Below, in pieces: positions 8,441 to 18,600 of a stretch of 64,000 bases of DNA; position 1 is the first letter of the stretch, and every line of letters starts with the position of its first letter. The DNA lies in contig NZ_SMFY01000003.1 of NCBI RefSeq assembly GCF_004339465.1, forward strand, positions 62,001 through 126,000, written 5' to 3'. The notes under the pieces were generated by a model. The model did not search any database. It was given only the letters and a program-made list of their open reading frames with translations, and was not told the DNA's origin. This stretch comes from Ancylobacter aquaticus. GTDB lineage: Bacteria > Pseudomonadota > Alphaproteobacteria > Rhizobiales > Xanthobacteraceae. The position numbers and the translations under genes are program-made.

Positions 8441-9634
8441 CCGGGGCCGTCCTCAGTGCGTCGAGGTAGTCCGCCCACACCTGCATCATGCGCAAGCGCT
8501 CGTCCCAGTACTCAGCGGCATGGGTGTAGGCGCGGCGGATGGCCTTGGCGTCCTGATGCGCCAATTGACGCTCAATAGCGTCCACACTCCAATGGCCCAT
8601 CTCGTTGAGCCGCGTCGCCGCCATCGCGCGGAAGCCGTGGGATGTCATCGCGCCCTTGTCGAAGCCCATTCGCCTGAGAGCTGCGTTCAGCGTATTCTCG
8701 CTCATGCCACGGTCGTCCGAGCGCAGGCTGGGGAAAACAAAGCGGCCCTTTCCGGTGAGGGGGCGAATCTCGTCGAGGACTGCGAGTGCCTGCCGCGCCA
8801 AGGGCACCTTGTGCGGGCGACGCTTCTTCATCCGCTCGGCGGGGATCGACCAGACCGCGCCCTCCTGGTCGATCTCGCGCCACTCCATCAGGCGTAATTC
8901 TCCCGGCCGCACGAAGGTGAATGCCGCCAGCTTCAAGCCGGCGGCCGTCAGCACGTTGCCTTGATAGTCGTAGATCGCCCGCAGCAGCGCGCCGATCGCC
9001 GTGGGCTCGACGATCGCGGAATGGTGTCGGGTCTTCGGCGCGATGAGGGCCCCGCGCAGAGGATGTGTCGGGTCGATCTCGGCCTTCTGCGTGCTGACCG
9101 CATAGCGAAACACACGGCTGCAGATCCCCCGCAGCCGCCGCGCGGTTTCGAAGGTGCCACGCCCTTCCACCTTCTTGAGGAGTTCGAGCGCCTCGGTGGG
9201 CTTGATCTGGGCAATGGGCCGGTCGCCGAGCGCCGGGTAGGCGAAGTCCTCAAGCAGCCATTTGGTGCTGCTCACCGTCGAATCAGCCCGGCCCTCAGCT
9301 TCCAGCTTGGCGAGGTACTCGGTGCCCAACACCCGGAAAGTGTGTTTTGAGAGGGCGTCAGACTCGACCCGGTCCTGCCTTCGCCGCTCGGCTGGATCGA
9401 AGCCTGCAGCGAGGAGTACTTTTGCCTCATCCCGGCGCGCGCGTGCGTCCCTGAGGGAGACCGCAGGGTAGGCGCCAAACGAAAGTTGCTTCTGCTTGCC
9501 GTCAAACCGACGGCCATTCGCCACAGCCGGCCGCCAGAGGGGCTGACGAACAGATGAAGGCCGCCGCTATCGGACAGTTTTTGGGGTTTGTCCGTCGCCC
9601 TGGCGTTTCTGCAGGCCGTGTCCGTCAGTGCCAT
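8427..9634 (-). pseudogene. P4-type tyrosine integrase, frameshifted
   Basis: Two frames together make a complete P4-like integrase. The N-terminus MALTDTACRNARATDKPQ with the DUF4102-type segment LSDSGGLHLFVSPSGG is followed by a one-base loss near 9516. The rest runs from RRFDGKQKQLSFGAYPAVSL through the catalytic domain: Arg in FVRPGELRLMEW, the HGFR box in TSHGFRAMAATRLNEMG, and a late His and Tyr in LAHQDAKAIRRAYTHA. All catalytic residues are present, so the gene was functional or the shift is a sequencing error. It lies immediately beside the 3' end of tRNA-Arg(CCT), the normal place for an island integrase. The island would extend leftwards. Confidence 0.8.
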
Positions 9635-9792
9635 GAATGTTGGCATTCAGTTGGTGTTGGCATCGCCGATGCCAACAAATATGCCAACAAAACCGTTGGA
9701 TGCCAACGGATTACGCGAGCCTGTACCGAACTGCTGACGCCTCACAAAGTGTTGCGCTTCATAGATTTTCCGGACAGCCTCGGCGGAGGTGG

Positions 9793-9869
9793 TGGCCTCC
9801 CGGAAGGGAATCGAACCCCTGACCCCAGGTTTAGGAAACCTGTGCTCTATCCTGCTGAGCTACCGGGAG
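9793..9869 (-). tRNA. tRNA-Arg (anticodon CCT)
   Basis: On the minus strand a full cloverleaf can be drawn. The acceptor stem CTCCCGG pairs with CCGGGAG, the D arm contains TAGCTCAG, the anticodon loop TTCCTAA sits on the stem CAGGT/ACCTG, and the T arm contains GGTTCGATTCC. A discriminator G and an encoded CCA follow (CCA at 9793-9795). The 3' end faces the integrase gene at 8427-9634, marking it as the attachment target. Confidence 0.95.
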
Positions 9870-10092
9870 TGACCGCGCGTACATGAACCCAATTGGGTAC
9901 GTCGATCAAGGGGGCGGCGGCGCTCATGGTGAAAGCGGGCCGTGGCGCGTGGCAGCGGGAGACGTGGCCGGTATGGGCGAAGGCGCCGGCTTGCGCTACG
10001 CTGCAGCGAGGTGCTGCGCGATCCGCGCCCCGGCCGCGGACGGGCGCCGATGTTGCGGCGGGCTGCGGCGTGGCGGCGTTCGCGACGTGACG

Positions 10093-11034
10093 ATGGGGAG
10101 TGTCATGCAGCATCGCCTGACCGCATCGCCTCCGTTTTCGCCGTGGCGCCGCCGCGTCCGCGGGCCTCTGGCAGCCCTGGCCGTTGCTGCCGCGCTCGGC
10201 CTGGTTCCAGTCCCCGGCGTTTCGGCGCAAATTGCTTCGGAGCCGGTCGTATCGCAGCCCGTTGCTTCGGGGCCGGTCGCGTCCGCCACCTGCCCGGAGC
10301 TCTTCCAGGCACGGGCGCAGGTGGCGAGCGTCAGCCCGGCGGGGGACCTCGTTCTGGCCGATGGCACGGTGCTGCGGCTGGCCGGGCTGGCGGGCGGCGG
10401 CGCCGGGACGGCGGTCGGCTGGCAACCTGAACTGGCGGCGCGCGTGGCCGGACGCGACATCGCCTTCGCTGCCGATCCGGCGCGCGACCGCTATGGCCGC
10501 CGCGCCGCCCTGGTGCGCCTTGAGGGGGAGGCCGGCACACTCCAGCACGCGCTGCTGCGCGCGGGACTGGCGCTGGCGCGGCCGGAACTATTGTTCCTCG
10601 GCTGCCTGCCTTCGTGGCTGGAATCGGAGGGCGAGGCCCGTCGCGCGAATCGCGGCCTGTGGCGCTCGCTGCCGCTCGATGCCTGGGATATAGAGGCCAT
10701 TCGTGCCCAGCAGGGGCGCTTCACAATCGTGGCAGGCCGCATTCTTGACGTTGGAAAGACAAACCGCGTGGATTACCTCAATTTCGGCCGGGTTTGGCGT
10801 CAGGATATGACCGGCAGGGTTGAGAGCGAGGGTCGGGCGGCACTTGAGGCGCACGGCCACGACGTGGCAGGGCTTGCCGGGCGATGGGTGCGGCTGCGCG
10901 GCACGGTGTTCGAGGCCGGCGGGCCGGCGATCACCCTGCGCCGGGCGGAGCAGATCGATCTCGTGGTCGATCCGCCTGGGATGCGGGCTGGACGCGGGGC
11001 AAAAGGCCGGGATCGGCCGACGGGGGACGAGTGA
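10093..11034 (+). CDS. SNase-like thermonuclease family protein, exported
   Basis: A protein of about 313 residues with an N-terminal signal peptide (arginines, then LAALAVAAALGLVPVPGVSAQ). The middle shows a staphylococcal-nuclease-like fold: DGTVLRLAGLAG, the segment DRYGRRAALVRLEG and the helix LQHALLRAGLALARPE. The region after residue 200 (VAGRILDVGKTNRVDYLNFG) is often seen in alphaproteobacterial SNase-like proteins. The catalytic Arg pattern of true thermonucleases is only partly recognisable, so nuclease activity is uncertain. The start was chosen at ATG 10093; ATG 10105 is an alternative. The stop overlaps a GTG of the next frame, and the downstream M48 protease lipoprotein is probably co-transcribed. 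Confidence 0.75.
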   Translation: MGSVMQHRLTASPPFSPWRRRVRGPLAALAVAAALGLVPVPGVSAQIASEPVVSQPVASGPVASATCPELFQARAQVASVSPAGDLVLADGTVLRLAGLAGGGAGTAVGWQPELAARVAGRDIAFAADPARDRYGRRAALVRLEGEAGTLQHALLRAGLALARPELLFLGCLPSWLESEGEARRANRGLWRSLPLDAWDIEAIRAQQGRFTIVAGRILDVGKTNRVDYLNFGRVWRQDMTGRVESEGRAALEAHGHDVAGLAGRWVRLRGTVFEAGGPAITLRRAEQIDLVVDPPGMRAGRGAKGRDRPTGDE

Positions 11035-11057
11035 AGGCAGCGACGGGCAGGAGAGGG

Positions 11058-12566
11058 ATGGAGCCGGCAGCGCCTTTCTGGCGCGCGTGGCAACGCGCCC
11101 CCGCGCGCGCGTTCCGGCAGGTGCTGGCGCGCGCTCTGCTGCTGGGCGGCGTTCTTGTCCTGGGTGCCTGTGCCGCCGCCGTCGACGACAGGCAGGCCAC
11201 AGCTCCGGCCGGGCAGTCCGGCATGGAGGAGGCGCTCACGCCGGCGCAGCGCAAGGAGCACGATCGGCTGGTTGCCTCCTATGGCGGTGCCTACAAGGAT
11301 CCGAAACTGCAGAAGCAGATCGAGGGCGTGGTGGCGCGCCTCGTCGCGGCGTCCGAGCGGCCGGACCTGCATTACCGCGTCACTATTCTCAATTCGCCGG
11401 CGGTGAATGCCTTCGCGCTGCCGAACGGCTCGCTCTATGTGACGCGCGGCCTGCTCTCGCTGGCCTCCGACAATGCCGAATTGGCCTCGGTGCTGGCGCA
11501 CGAAATGGCTCATGTCATCGCCAATCACGCCGCCACGCGCGAAGACCAGATGAAGCAGGCGGTTCTGGTCAGCCGCGTCATCTCGGATGTGGTGAATGAT
11601 TCCGATCTCGGCGCGCTCGCACTGGCCCGCAGCCGTGTGTCGCTTGCCAGCTTCTCGCGCGGGCAGGAACTGGAGGCGGATGCCATTGGCGTGGGCATCA
11701 GCGCCCGCGCCGGGTTCGATCCCTATGGGGCGGAGCGCTTCCTCACCACCATGAGCCGGCAGGCCGGCATGCGCTCCACCTCGGTTAACCAGAGCGCCGG
11801 CGCGGATTCGCCCGATTTCCTGTCGAGCCATCCGGCGACGCCGGAGCGTATCTCCATCGTCATGGCCAATGCGCGCGAATATGCCTCGCCCGACAAGCCC
11901 GGCGAGCGTGACCGCAAGCCGTATCTGACGGCGATCGACGGGCTGGTCTATGGCGACGACCCGAAGGAAGGCTTCGTGCGCGGAAGCCGGTTCTTCCACC
12001 CCAAGCTTGGCTTCACCTTCACCGCGCCGCAGGGCTTCACGCTGGAAAACACCTCGCAGGCGGTGCTCGGCGCCAGCGCCTCCGGGCGCGAGGCGCTGCG
12101 GCTCGACGCGGTGCGGGTCGCCGGGGACCAGAGCCTGTCGCAATATCTGTCCTCCGGCTGGATCGAGGGGGTGGAAATATCCACCGTCGAAAGCCTCGTG
12201 CTGAATGGCTTTCCCGCTGCCACCGCCGTGGCGCGCGGCGACCAGTGGTCGTTCCGCATGTTCGCCATCCGCTTCGGCAGCGATGTCTACCGGCTGATCT
12301 TCGCCGCCCGCGAGCTGACCCCGGACCTCGACCGCGCCTTCCGCGACGCGGCCGAAACCTTCCGCCGGGTGTCGATCGAGGAGGCGGAAAACGTCAAGCC
12401 GCTGCGCCTGCGCATCGTTACCGCCGGCCTCACCGACACGCCCGAGCGCATGGCCGCGAAGATGGACGTTCAGGACATGGCGCTGGAGCGCTTCCTTATC
12501 CTCAACGGGCTCAGCCGCAGCGACAAGCTCAGCTATGGCGCCCCCTACAAGATCATCGCGGAATAG
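11058..12566 (+). CDS. M48-family metalloprotease, lipoprotein
   Basis: A 502-residue secreted zinc protease. The N-terminus has a lipoprotein signal (RALLLGGVLVLGAC, lipobox LGAC), so it should be anchored on the periplasmic side. The active-site motif HEMAHVIANH gives H148, E149 and H152; the third zinc ligand is the Glu of GQELEADAIGVG. Residues 60-140 (YGGAYKDPKLQKQIEGVV, VNAFALPNGSLYVTRGLL) are typical of BepA/YfgC-like M48 proteins. The last 60 residues (RLRIVTAGLTDT to YKIIAE) resemble the C-terminal domain usual in the alphaproteobacterial versions. The ATG at 11058 has a good AGGAGAGGG site; a GTG at 11031 overlapping the upstream stop is possible. Likely role is envelope protein quality control. 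Confidence 0.85.
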   Translation: MEPAAPFWRAWQRAPARAFRQVLARALLLGGVLVLGACAAAVDDRQATAPAGQSGMEEALTPAQRKEHDRLVASYGGAYKDPKLQKQIEGVVARLVAASERPDLHYRVTILNSPAVNAFALPNGSLYVTRGLLSLASDNAELASVLAHEMAHVIANHAATREDQMKQAVLVSRVISDVVNDSDLGALALARSRVSLASFSRGQELEADAIGVGISARAGFDPYGAERFLTTMSRQAGMRSTSVNQSAGADSPDFLSSHPATPERISIVMANAREYASPDKPGERDRKPYLTAIDGLVYGDDPKEGFVRGSRFFHPKLGFTFTAPQGFTLENTSQAVLGASASGREALRLDAVRVAGDQSLSQYLSSGWIEGVEISTVESLVLNGFPAATAVARGDQWSFRMFAIRFGSDVYRLIFAARELTPDLDRAFRDAAETFRRVSIEEAENVKPLRLRIVTAGLTDTPERMAAKMDVQDMALERFLILNGLSRSDKLSYGAPYKIIAE

Positions 12567-12671
12567 AGGCGATCAGCCGCCGCCGGCGTCGCGCATGTCG
12601 GCGTGGGTGTCATCGTGGCCGAGGGCCGGGATTGGCAGGCGGCGCGGCTCACGGGTGAGCCGGCGTCATGG

Positions 12672-12686
12672 CCGGGCTTCGCCCGG
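12672..12686. terminator. possible hairpin between convergent genes
   Basis: CCGGGC-TTC-GCCCGG forms a six-pair stem between the convergent M48 protease and sigma-factor genes. There is no T-tract on either side, so a terminator role is only tentative. Confidence 0.3.
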
Positions 12687-12739
12687 TCCTCGACGACGTG
12701 GCGTCGGGACGACCGTCACCGCCTCTCGCCCGCAAGAAT

Positions 12740-13624
12740 TCACGCCGTAAACGCCCCGCGCGGCACATCGGGGCCATTGGTCAGCGCAAAGCGCAACTTC
12801 TCGATGGCACGGCTTTCTATCTGCCGCACCCGCTCCTTGGAAATGCCGAGCCGGGCGCCCAGCACTTCCAGCGTCTCGCTCTCATCGGCCAGGCGACGGG
12901 CCTTGATGATGCGGAACTCGCGCTCGTTCAGGCCGCGCAACGCGCCGATCAGCCAGCGCCGGCGGCGCTCGCCGTCGATTTCGCGGCTGGCTTCCTCGTC
13001 GGGCAACGGGTCGGACGCCACCAACTGGTCCATCCGCTCCGCGCCGTCCTCCTCGCCGGCCGCCACGGGAGCGTTGAGCGAGAGGTCGGGAATGTTCAGC
13101 CGCGCATCCATGCGGGCGACTTCCTTGGCGCTGACCCCGAGCTTGGTCGCGATGGAGCGGTGCAGTTCCTCGCGGGTCGGCGCCAGTTTTGCGCTGCCAT
13201 TGGCGAGTTCGAGCCGGGCGCGCACCCGCCGCAGGTTGAAGAAAAGCGCCTTCTGGCCGGAGGACGTGCCGCCGCGCACGATCGACCAGTTGCGCAGCAC
13301 ATAGTCCTGGATGGCGGCGCGTATCCACCAGGTGGCGTAGGTGGAAAAGCGCACCTCGCGGGTGGTCTCGAAGCGGGCGGCGGCTTCCATCAGGCCGATA
13401 TGGCCTTCCTGCACCAGATCCGACATCGCCAGCCCGTAATTGCGGAAGCGGCGGGCGATGGACAGGGCGAGGCGCATATGGGCGTGGATGAGGGCGTGCA
13501 GCGCCGTCTCGTCGCGCTCCTCGCTCCAGCGGCGGGCGAGCTCATATTCCTGGTCTCGCTCCAGCAGCGGCGTCGCCATTGCTTTGCGCGCCATCTGGCT
13601 GCTGCGGCGGGCGTCCTCGCTCAT
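12740..13624 (-). CDS. rpoH: RNA polymerase sigma factor, sigma-32 (RpoH) family
   Basis: A sigma-70-family factor of 294 residues from the chosen ATG. Region 2 contains HALIHAHMRLALSIARRFRN, the core-binding DLVQEGHIGLMEAAARFE and the -10 recognition stretch FSTYATWWIRAAIQDYVLRN. Region 4 ends with LGARLGISKERVRQIESRAI, the -35 helix-turn-helix. The RpoH-type box (QKALFFNLRR) after region 2 marks the heat-shock branch. Alphaproteobacteria often have two or three RpoH copies, so this may be the second (rpoH2-like) paralogue. A longer frame begins at 13690, but ATG 13624 has a GGGAG site 8 bases upstream. It should direct transcription of chaperone and oxidative-stress genes. Confidence 0.85.
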   Translation of the reverse strand: MSEDARRSSQMARKAMATPLLERDQEYELARRWSEERDETALHALIHAHMRLALSIARRFRNYGLAMSDLVQEGHIGLMEAAARFETTREVRFSTYATWWIRAAIQDYVLRNWSIVRGGTSSGQKALFFNLRRVRARLELANGSAKLAPTREELHRSIATKLGVSAKEVARMDARLNIPDLSLNAPVAAGEEDGAERMDQLVASDPLPDEEASREIDGERRRRWLIGALRGLNEREFRIIKARRLADESETLEVLGARLGISKERVRQIESRAIEKLRFALTNGPDVPRGAFTA

Positions 13625-13780
13625 GCGCATCTCCCCGAACCAGCCGGGCCGGCGAAGATTTGCCCCGGCATTGCCGCGCTTTGGCGGCACGCAGGCGCGC
13701 CAAGCCCGAACGGGGCGACAACGCGACAGCCGGAGGGAAGTTCCCGCGAACGCGCCGTCGGGCTGTCCTGGATGTACGCA

Positions 13781-13812
13781 AACAAAAAGGCCCGGCGCGA
13801 GCCGGGCCTTGA
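13781..13812 (-). terminator. rho-independent terminator of carD
   Basis: A ten-pair GC-rich stem (AAGGCCCGGC and GCCGGGCCTT, loop GCGA) at 13787-13810 is followed, on the minus strand, by TTTTGTTT. It lies 40 bases after the carD stop and before the sigma-factor gene, so the two genes are separate transcription units. Confidence 0.85.
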
Positions 13813-13850
13813 ATGTCGAAGTTTGCGCGCGACAAGCGCGCGGGCGCGCC

Positions 13851-14468
13851 TCAGGCGGCGGCTTCTTCCGTATCGGCCTCGTCGTCGGGTTCCACCGCGT
13901 CGGCCTCGACCTCGGCTTCGGTCTCGCCCTTGCCGAGGCGGCGCGGGCCCTTGAGCAGGTTCTGCTCGATCAGCTTGATCGCCTCGGTCTCGGTCAGGTT
14001 GTCGACGGCGGCGAGTTCGCGCGCCATGCGGTCGAGGGCGGCCTCATAGAGCTGGCGCTCGGAATAGGACTGCTCGGGCTGGGCCTCGGAACGGTAGAGG
14101 TCGCGCACCACTTCGGAAATCGCGACGAGATCGCCGGAATTGATCTTCGCCTCATATTCCTGGGCGCGGCGGCTCCACATGGTGCGCTTCACCCGGGCGC
14201 GGCCCTTGAGGGTTTCCAGCGCCTTCTTCATCACCACCGGCTCGGAGAGCTTGCGCATGCCGACCGAGACGATCTTCGGGACAGGGACGCGCAGCGTCAT
14301 CTTGTCCTTCTCGAAGTGGATGACGAAAAGTTCGAGCTTGAAGCCCGCAACTTCCTGATCCTCGATCGCCACAATGCGCCCGACGCCGTGGGAGGGATAG
14401 ACGATGTGCTCGCCCGTCTTGAAACCCTGGCGGACATTGCTGCTGGGCGGCTTCTTCGTCGACGTCAT
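13851..14468 (-). CDS. carD: CarD/CdnL-family transcription regulator
   Basis: A 205-residue RNA-polymerase-binding protein. The N-terminal Tudor-like domain is clear: FKTGEHIVYPSHGVGRIVAI, followed by FVIHFEKDKMTLRVPV. The C-terminal helical DNA-binding part includes KGRARVKRTMWSRRAQEYEA and DLYRSEAQPEQSYSERQLYE. An acidic tail rich in Glu and Ala ends the protein, as in other Hyphomicrobiales. CarD stabilises open promoter complexes, especially at rRNA and growth genes, and is usually essential. It is monocistronic here: a strong terminator follows, and the gap upstream holds a candidate promoter. Confidence 0.9.
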   Translation of the reverse strand: MTSTKKPPSSNVRQGFKTGEHIVYPSHGVGRIVAIEDQEVAGFKLELFVIHFEKDKMTLRVPVPKIVSVGMRKLSEPVVMKKALETLKGRARVKRTMWSRRAQEYEAKINSGDLVAISEVVRDLYRSEAQPEQSYSERQLYEAALDRMARELAAVDNLTETEAIKLIEQNLLKGPRRLGKGETEAEVEADAVEPDDEADTEEAAA

Positions 14469-14731
14469 TCTGTGCCTGCTCCTGGGTCTCGGTTCATCCG
14501 GCGCCGCGTCGCCCTCGGCGCGCTACCGCCTGCGGCCTGGCCGCAGGGAAAAGAACACCCCGGCGCCCCGCGGATGCGGGAGCCGTACTTCAGCCGTCGA
14601 CGGAAAAATAAGGGAAGCCCTTCCCGCGGCGGTGGCCGCACGAGGAGCGAAGGCCCAACATCAATTCCGGGAGGGGCGCTCCGGTCCGGGAGCGCTGCGC
14701 CATGGCAAACCCAATCGACTGCACGAAGGGC

Positions 14732-14759
14732 AATATAGCACAAATCTGGGGAGAATCAA
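14732..14759 (-). promoter_or_regulatory. candidate sigma-70 promoter upstream of carD
   Basis: Read on the minus strand, TTGATT (14754-14759) and TATATT (14732-14737) are separated by 16 bases. It would give a leader of about 260 bases before carD, which is long; a nearer promoter may exist. Confidence 0.35.
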
Positions 14760-14834
14760 AATACTGCCGCAATGCAACGCGCGCGCCCGCCCGGATGCGG
14801 CAGGGGCGCGCGGCCGGGGCGGGCGAGAAAGCGG

Positions 14835-14853
14835 GGCTGCCGCGAGGGCAGCC
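14835..14853 (-). terminator. hairpin after fdxA
   Basis: A seven-pair stem GGCTGCC/GGCAGCC with a five-base loop begins 4 bases after the fdxA stop. Only a weak T-run (CTTTCTC) follows, so termination strength is uncertain. Confidence 0.5.
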
Positions 14854-14856
14854 GGG

Positions 14857-15192
14857 TCAGTCCTGATTACCCGGTTCGGGGGAGAGATACTGTAGCTTGT
14901 CGGGCACACCGTCCCATTCCTTCGCGTCGGGCAAAGGGTCCTTGCGATCGGTGATGTTCGGCCAGATTTTGGCGTACTCGGCATTGAGCGTGAGCCATTT
15001 GTCGAGGCCCGGCTCGGTGTCCGGCTTGATCGCCTCGGCCGGGCATTCGGGCTCGCAGACGCCGCAATCAATGCACTCGTCCGGATGAATGACCAGGAAG
15101 TTCTCGCCCTGATAGAAGCAGTCCACCGGGCACACGGAGACGCAGTCGGTGTATTTGCACTTGATGCAATTATCCGTGACTACGTAGGTCAT
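14857..15192 (-). CDS. fdxA: ferredoxin FdxA (7Fe type)
   Basis: A 111-residue ferredoxin of the usual alphaproteobacterial FdxA length. The start [20 protein letters not shown] carries the first cluster ligands, followed by CPVDCFY. The second set is [12 protein letters not shown], a [4Fe-4S] motif. The arrangement with a central extra Cys fits one [3Fe-4S] and one [4Fe-4S] cluster. The C-terminal half ([16 protein letters not shown] and a YLSPE ending) is typical of the family. The start was set at 15192, the conserved MTYVV, rather than the longer open frame to 15285. It carries electrons in the cytoplasm; the partner is not evident here. Confidence 0.92.
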   Translation of the reverse strand: MTYVVTDNCIKCKYTDCVSVCPVDCFYQGENFLVIHPDECIDCGVCEPECPAEAIKPDTEPGLDKWLTLNAEYAKIWPNITDRKDPLPDAKEWDGVPDKLQYLSPEPGNQD

Positions 15193-15294
15193 TGGTCCAG
15201 TCTCCGTGCGGGGCATGTGAATTAGGCGCGCAAGACGGCCCCGCAACGGCTCCCCTAGCGCACCTCCGGTAATGGCGCAACACACATCCCCGGC

Positions 15295-15663
15295 TCAGGA
15301 CGCATGGCTGCCCGGCGCCGGCTCCGGCGCCACCTCCACATAGGTGGCGCGTGCCGCCGGCGCATCCCCCCTGCGGGCGACAAATCCGGCCACCCGCCAC
15401 AGCCGCACCCGCGAATCGAGCGCGAGGGTCAGCACGTCGCCGAGCCGGACCGGGTGGCTTGGAGCGGTGATGCGCGCGCCGTTCAGCCGCACCCGCCCCG
15501 CCTTCACCAGCTGGGCCGCGGCGCTACGCGTTCGCACGCAGCGGGCATGGAACAGCCAGACATCAAGGCGCTGCCGGACCGGGCCGGCCTCCGCACCCCT
15601 ATCCGCCGCCTCGACTCCCCCGCCGGCTCCGGGCGGGACAGGAGCCTCGCCGGCGCGGCGCAC
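15295..15663 (-). CDS. S4-domain RNA-binding protein (HslR/Hsp15-like)
   Basis: A 122-residue protein whose core is an S4 RNA-binding domain: RQRLDVWLFHARCVRTRSAA, then LVKAGRVRLNGARI and HPVRLGDVLTLALD. Proteins of this small type (HslR/Hsp15) bind stalled large ribosomal subunits; the length and layout fit. It begins at GTG only 3 bases after the stop of the helicase gene upstream, so the two form an operon, a gene order common in Hyphomicrobiales. The link suggests both act on rRNA or ribosome-bound RNA. Confidence 0.82.
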   Translation of the reverse strand: MRRAGEAPVPPGAGGGVEAADRGAEAGPVRQRLDVWLFHARCVRTRSAAAQLVKAGRVRLNGARITAPSHPVRLGDVLTLALDSRVRLWRVAGFVARRGDAPAARATYVEVAPEPAPGSHAS

Positions 15664-15666
15664 GGC

Positions 15667-18600
15667 TCAGCCGCCCTTCTTCTCCGCCTCCATGCGCGCC
15701 TTGAGGGCGAGCAGGGCGGCAAAGGGCGAATCCGGATCGACCGGCTTGTCGCGGCGGGGCTCGTTGCGCGATTCGTGGCGCGGTTCATGACGCGCGTCGG
15801 GCCGGGCGTGGCCGGCGCTGCGGTCCTGCCGCTCGGGACGCGGCGGGCGCGGACCCGAATGGCCCCGGTTCTCGTCGCGGCGCGGCTCGCGCTCGCCTTC
15901 CGCACGCTCGGGACGGCGCTCGCGCCGGTCCTCGCGAGGCGGACGACGGCCGCGCTCGCCCTCGGGCCGTTCGCGGCGGGCATCGGGTGCGGCGCCTTCA
16001 GCCGGCGCGGGCGTCTGCGGGGCCGAACGGTCCTGCGGCGCGCCGTCGCGCGGCTCGCGCGCGCCCTGGCCACCCCGGCGCGGCTGGTGCGCCGGGCGGT
16101 TCTGCCCGGGCGGCCGGCCCGGACGCCAGATCTCGATCATCGCCGGCTCGGCGGGCATCGCGGCAGGAGCATCGGCCGCCGCCTCGGCGCCCTCGGTCGG
16201 TGCATCGCCGGCGGGCGCGGCCTCGGCGTCCGTCGCAGCTTCCAGCGCCGGCTCGACGGTCTGGTCGAAGACCGGGTCGGTGAACACCTCGCCGCTGACG
16301 GCGGCGGCGTCCACGGCCAGAACCTCGCGCGGGGCCTCGATCTCGACGGGCGCCTCTTCCAGCGCCGGCTCGACCGTCTGGTCGAAGGCGACATCGGTGC
16401 CGACCGGAAGGTCCGCAGCGGCGGTTTCGGTTCCGGCGCTTTCGGCAACCGGCGTTTCGGCCATAACTGGTTCAGCCGACACGCTGTCGCCCGCAGGCGC
16501 CTGCGCCGTGCTGTCCTCGGTGGTGGTCGCCTCGGTGGTGGTCGCTTCAGCGGTCGTCGCTTCCGGCACGGAGGCCGCTACAGCGGGCGTCGCCGGGGCT
16601 TCGGGCACGGCCTCCACCGGCGCCGGGCGGCGTTCCATGCGGTAGCCGAGCGAGCGCAGGATCGAGGCGAAATCCTCGCCCGCGCAGCCGGCCAGCGAGG
16701 TCATGGCGACGGTGGCGATGAAGCCATTGCCGTCGAACGCCCCCGCCGGCTTCTCGCCGGGCGCATTGGGCCGCCACGCAAGCGCCGGGCGGATGAGGTC
16801 GGCGAGGCGCTCCAGAATGTCGACGCGCACCGCCCGCTCGCCCGCCACGCGGAACCCGACGGCGCGGTAGAGCCCCTTCTGGATTTCCGGGTCGACCGGG
16901 ATCGAGGTGCGGCCGGAGGCGGCAAGGTGCGGGAGTTCGTCCAGCCCCTTCTGCTGCAGTCCGCCATGCTTGAGCGCCCAGAGCTGGGCGGCAAGGGCGC
17001 GCGGCGCCGGCTTGAGCAAGGTGGGAATGTAGATGTGGTGGGCACCGAAGCGCACGCCATGGCCGCGCAGCACCGCGCGGGCCTCCTGCGGCAGCGCCTT
17101 CATCTCCTCGGCCACGCGGTGGCGTTCCAGCACGCCGAGCGATTCGACCAGCTGGAAGGCGATGCCACGGGCGATGCCGGCCACGTCCTCGGCCTTGCCG
17201 AGGGCGATCAGCGCGCCGAGCAGCTTCTCGATATGAGCCTTGAGCCACAGCTCGATGCGGGCCTGCACGGCATCGCGCGCGGGTCCGGTCAGGTGCTCGT
17301 CGGCAATGACCTTGAGGCGGGGGGTGAGCACCTCCTCGCCGGGGATGAGCTTGGCCACCGGATCGCCGATCCAGCGCAGCGTGCCGTCGGTCGACAGCAC
17401 GAAGGCATCGTCGGGCGCCTCCGAGAGGCGATTGGCCCGCGTCTCGATTTCGCCGGCCAGCGCCTTCTGCGCGGCGGCGCGCAACGCCTTGGCCTCCGGC
17501 CCGCCGGCGGAGGCATCCGCCGCGAACTGGAAACCGAGCAGATGCCCGATGACATGGCCTTCAACGACGACGTCGCCGGTCTTGGTGATTTCTGTTTCGA
17601 GCATCGCGTTCTCTCGCAGGCGTCTCATCAGCACGCTGGTCCGGCGATCAACGAAGCGGTGGGCGAGCCGCTCGTGAAGCGCATCGGAAAGCCGGTCCTC
17701 CACACGCCGCGTGACACCCTGCCAGTGTTCCGGGTCGTCGAGCCAATCCGGCCGGTTCGCTGCGAAGGTCAAGGTACGGACCTGCGCTATACGTCCCGAC
17801 AGGGTGTCTATGTCACCTTCCGCTCGGTCCGCCAAGGCCACTTGTTTGCCAAACCACTCGGCGGAGAGCCTTCCGCGCCGCATCAGGTCGTCATAGACCG
17901 TCGCCACGAGGTCCGAATGCGAGGCCGGCGAGACCTTGCGGTAGTCCGGCAGCTGGCAGGCTTCCCACAGCCGCTCGATGGCCCCGGCGCTGGTGGCGAG
18001 GCGCCGGATCGCCGGATCGCCGGCCAGTCGTTCCAGCACCAGCACGTCGTCGGCGGTGGGCGCACGGGTCAGTCCCTCCTCGCGCGGCGGGATGGCGAGA
18101 GAGCGGTTGAGCGCTTCGATGGACGAGAAATCGAGCACGCTGTTGCGCCATTGCGCCATGCGGTGCGGCTCGAAGGCGTGGGCCTCCAGCCGCTCCACCA
18201 TCTCGGCGTCGAAGGGGGTGCAGCGCCCGGTGGTGCCGAAGGTGCCGTCGCGCTGGGCGCGGCCGGCACGGCCGGCGATCTGCGCCATCTCGCCCGGGTT
18301 GAGCCGGCGGAACTGCCAGCCGTCGAATTTCGTGTCGCCGGCGAAGGCGACATGGTCGACATCGAGGTTCAGCCCCATGCCGATCGCGTCGGTGGCGACG
18401 AGATAATCCACGTCGCCATTCTGGTACATCGCCACCTGGGCGTTGCGGGTGCGCGGGGAGAGAGCGCCCAGCACCACCGCCGCCCCGCCCTGCTGGCGGC
18501 GGATCAGCTCGGCGATGGCGTAGACCTCGTCGGCGGAGAAGGCGACGATGGCCGAGCGGCGCGGCAGCCGGGTGATCTTCTTCTCGCCGGCAAAGGTGAG

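Larger units (their letters stand above)
14469..14856. other. intergenic region between fdxA and carD
   Basis: A 388-base space containing the fdxA hairpin at 14835-14853 and a candidate carD promoter at 14732-14759. No gene recognised; a possible 37-codon frame from ATG 14703 (minus strand) lies between promoter and carD but has no support beyond being open. Confidence 0.5.

Noticed and set aside
9883-10092. Upstream extension of the SNase-like gene
   Set aside because: The extension lacks any homology and would bury the signal peptide; the ATG at 10093 puts it at the N-terminus.
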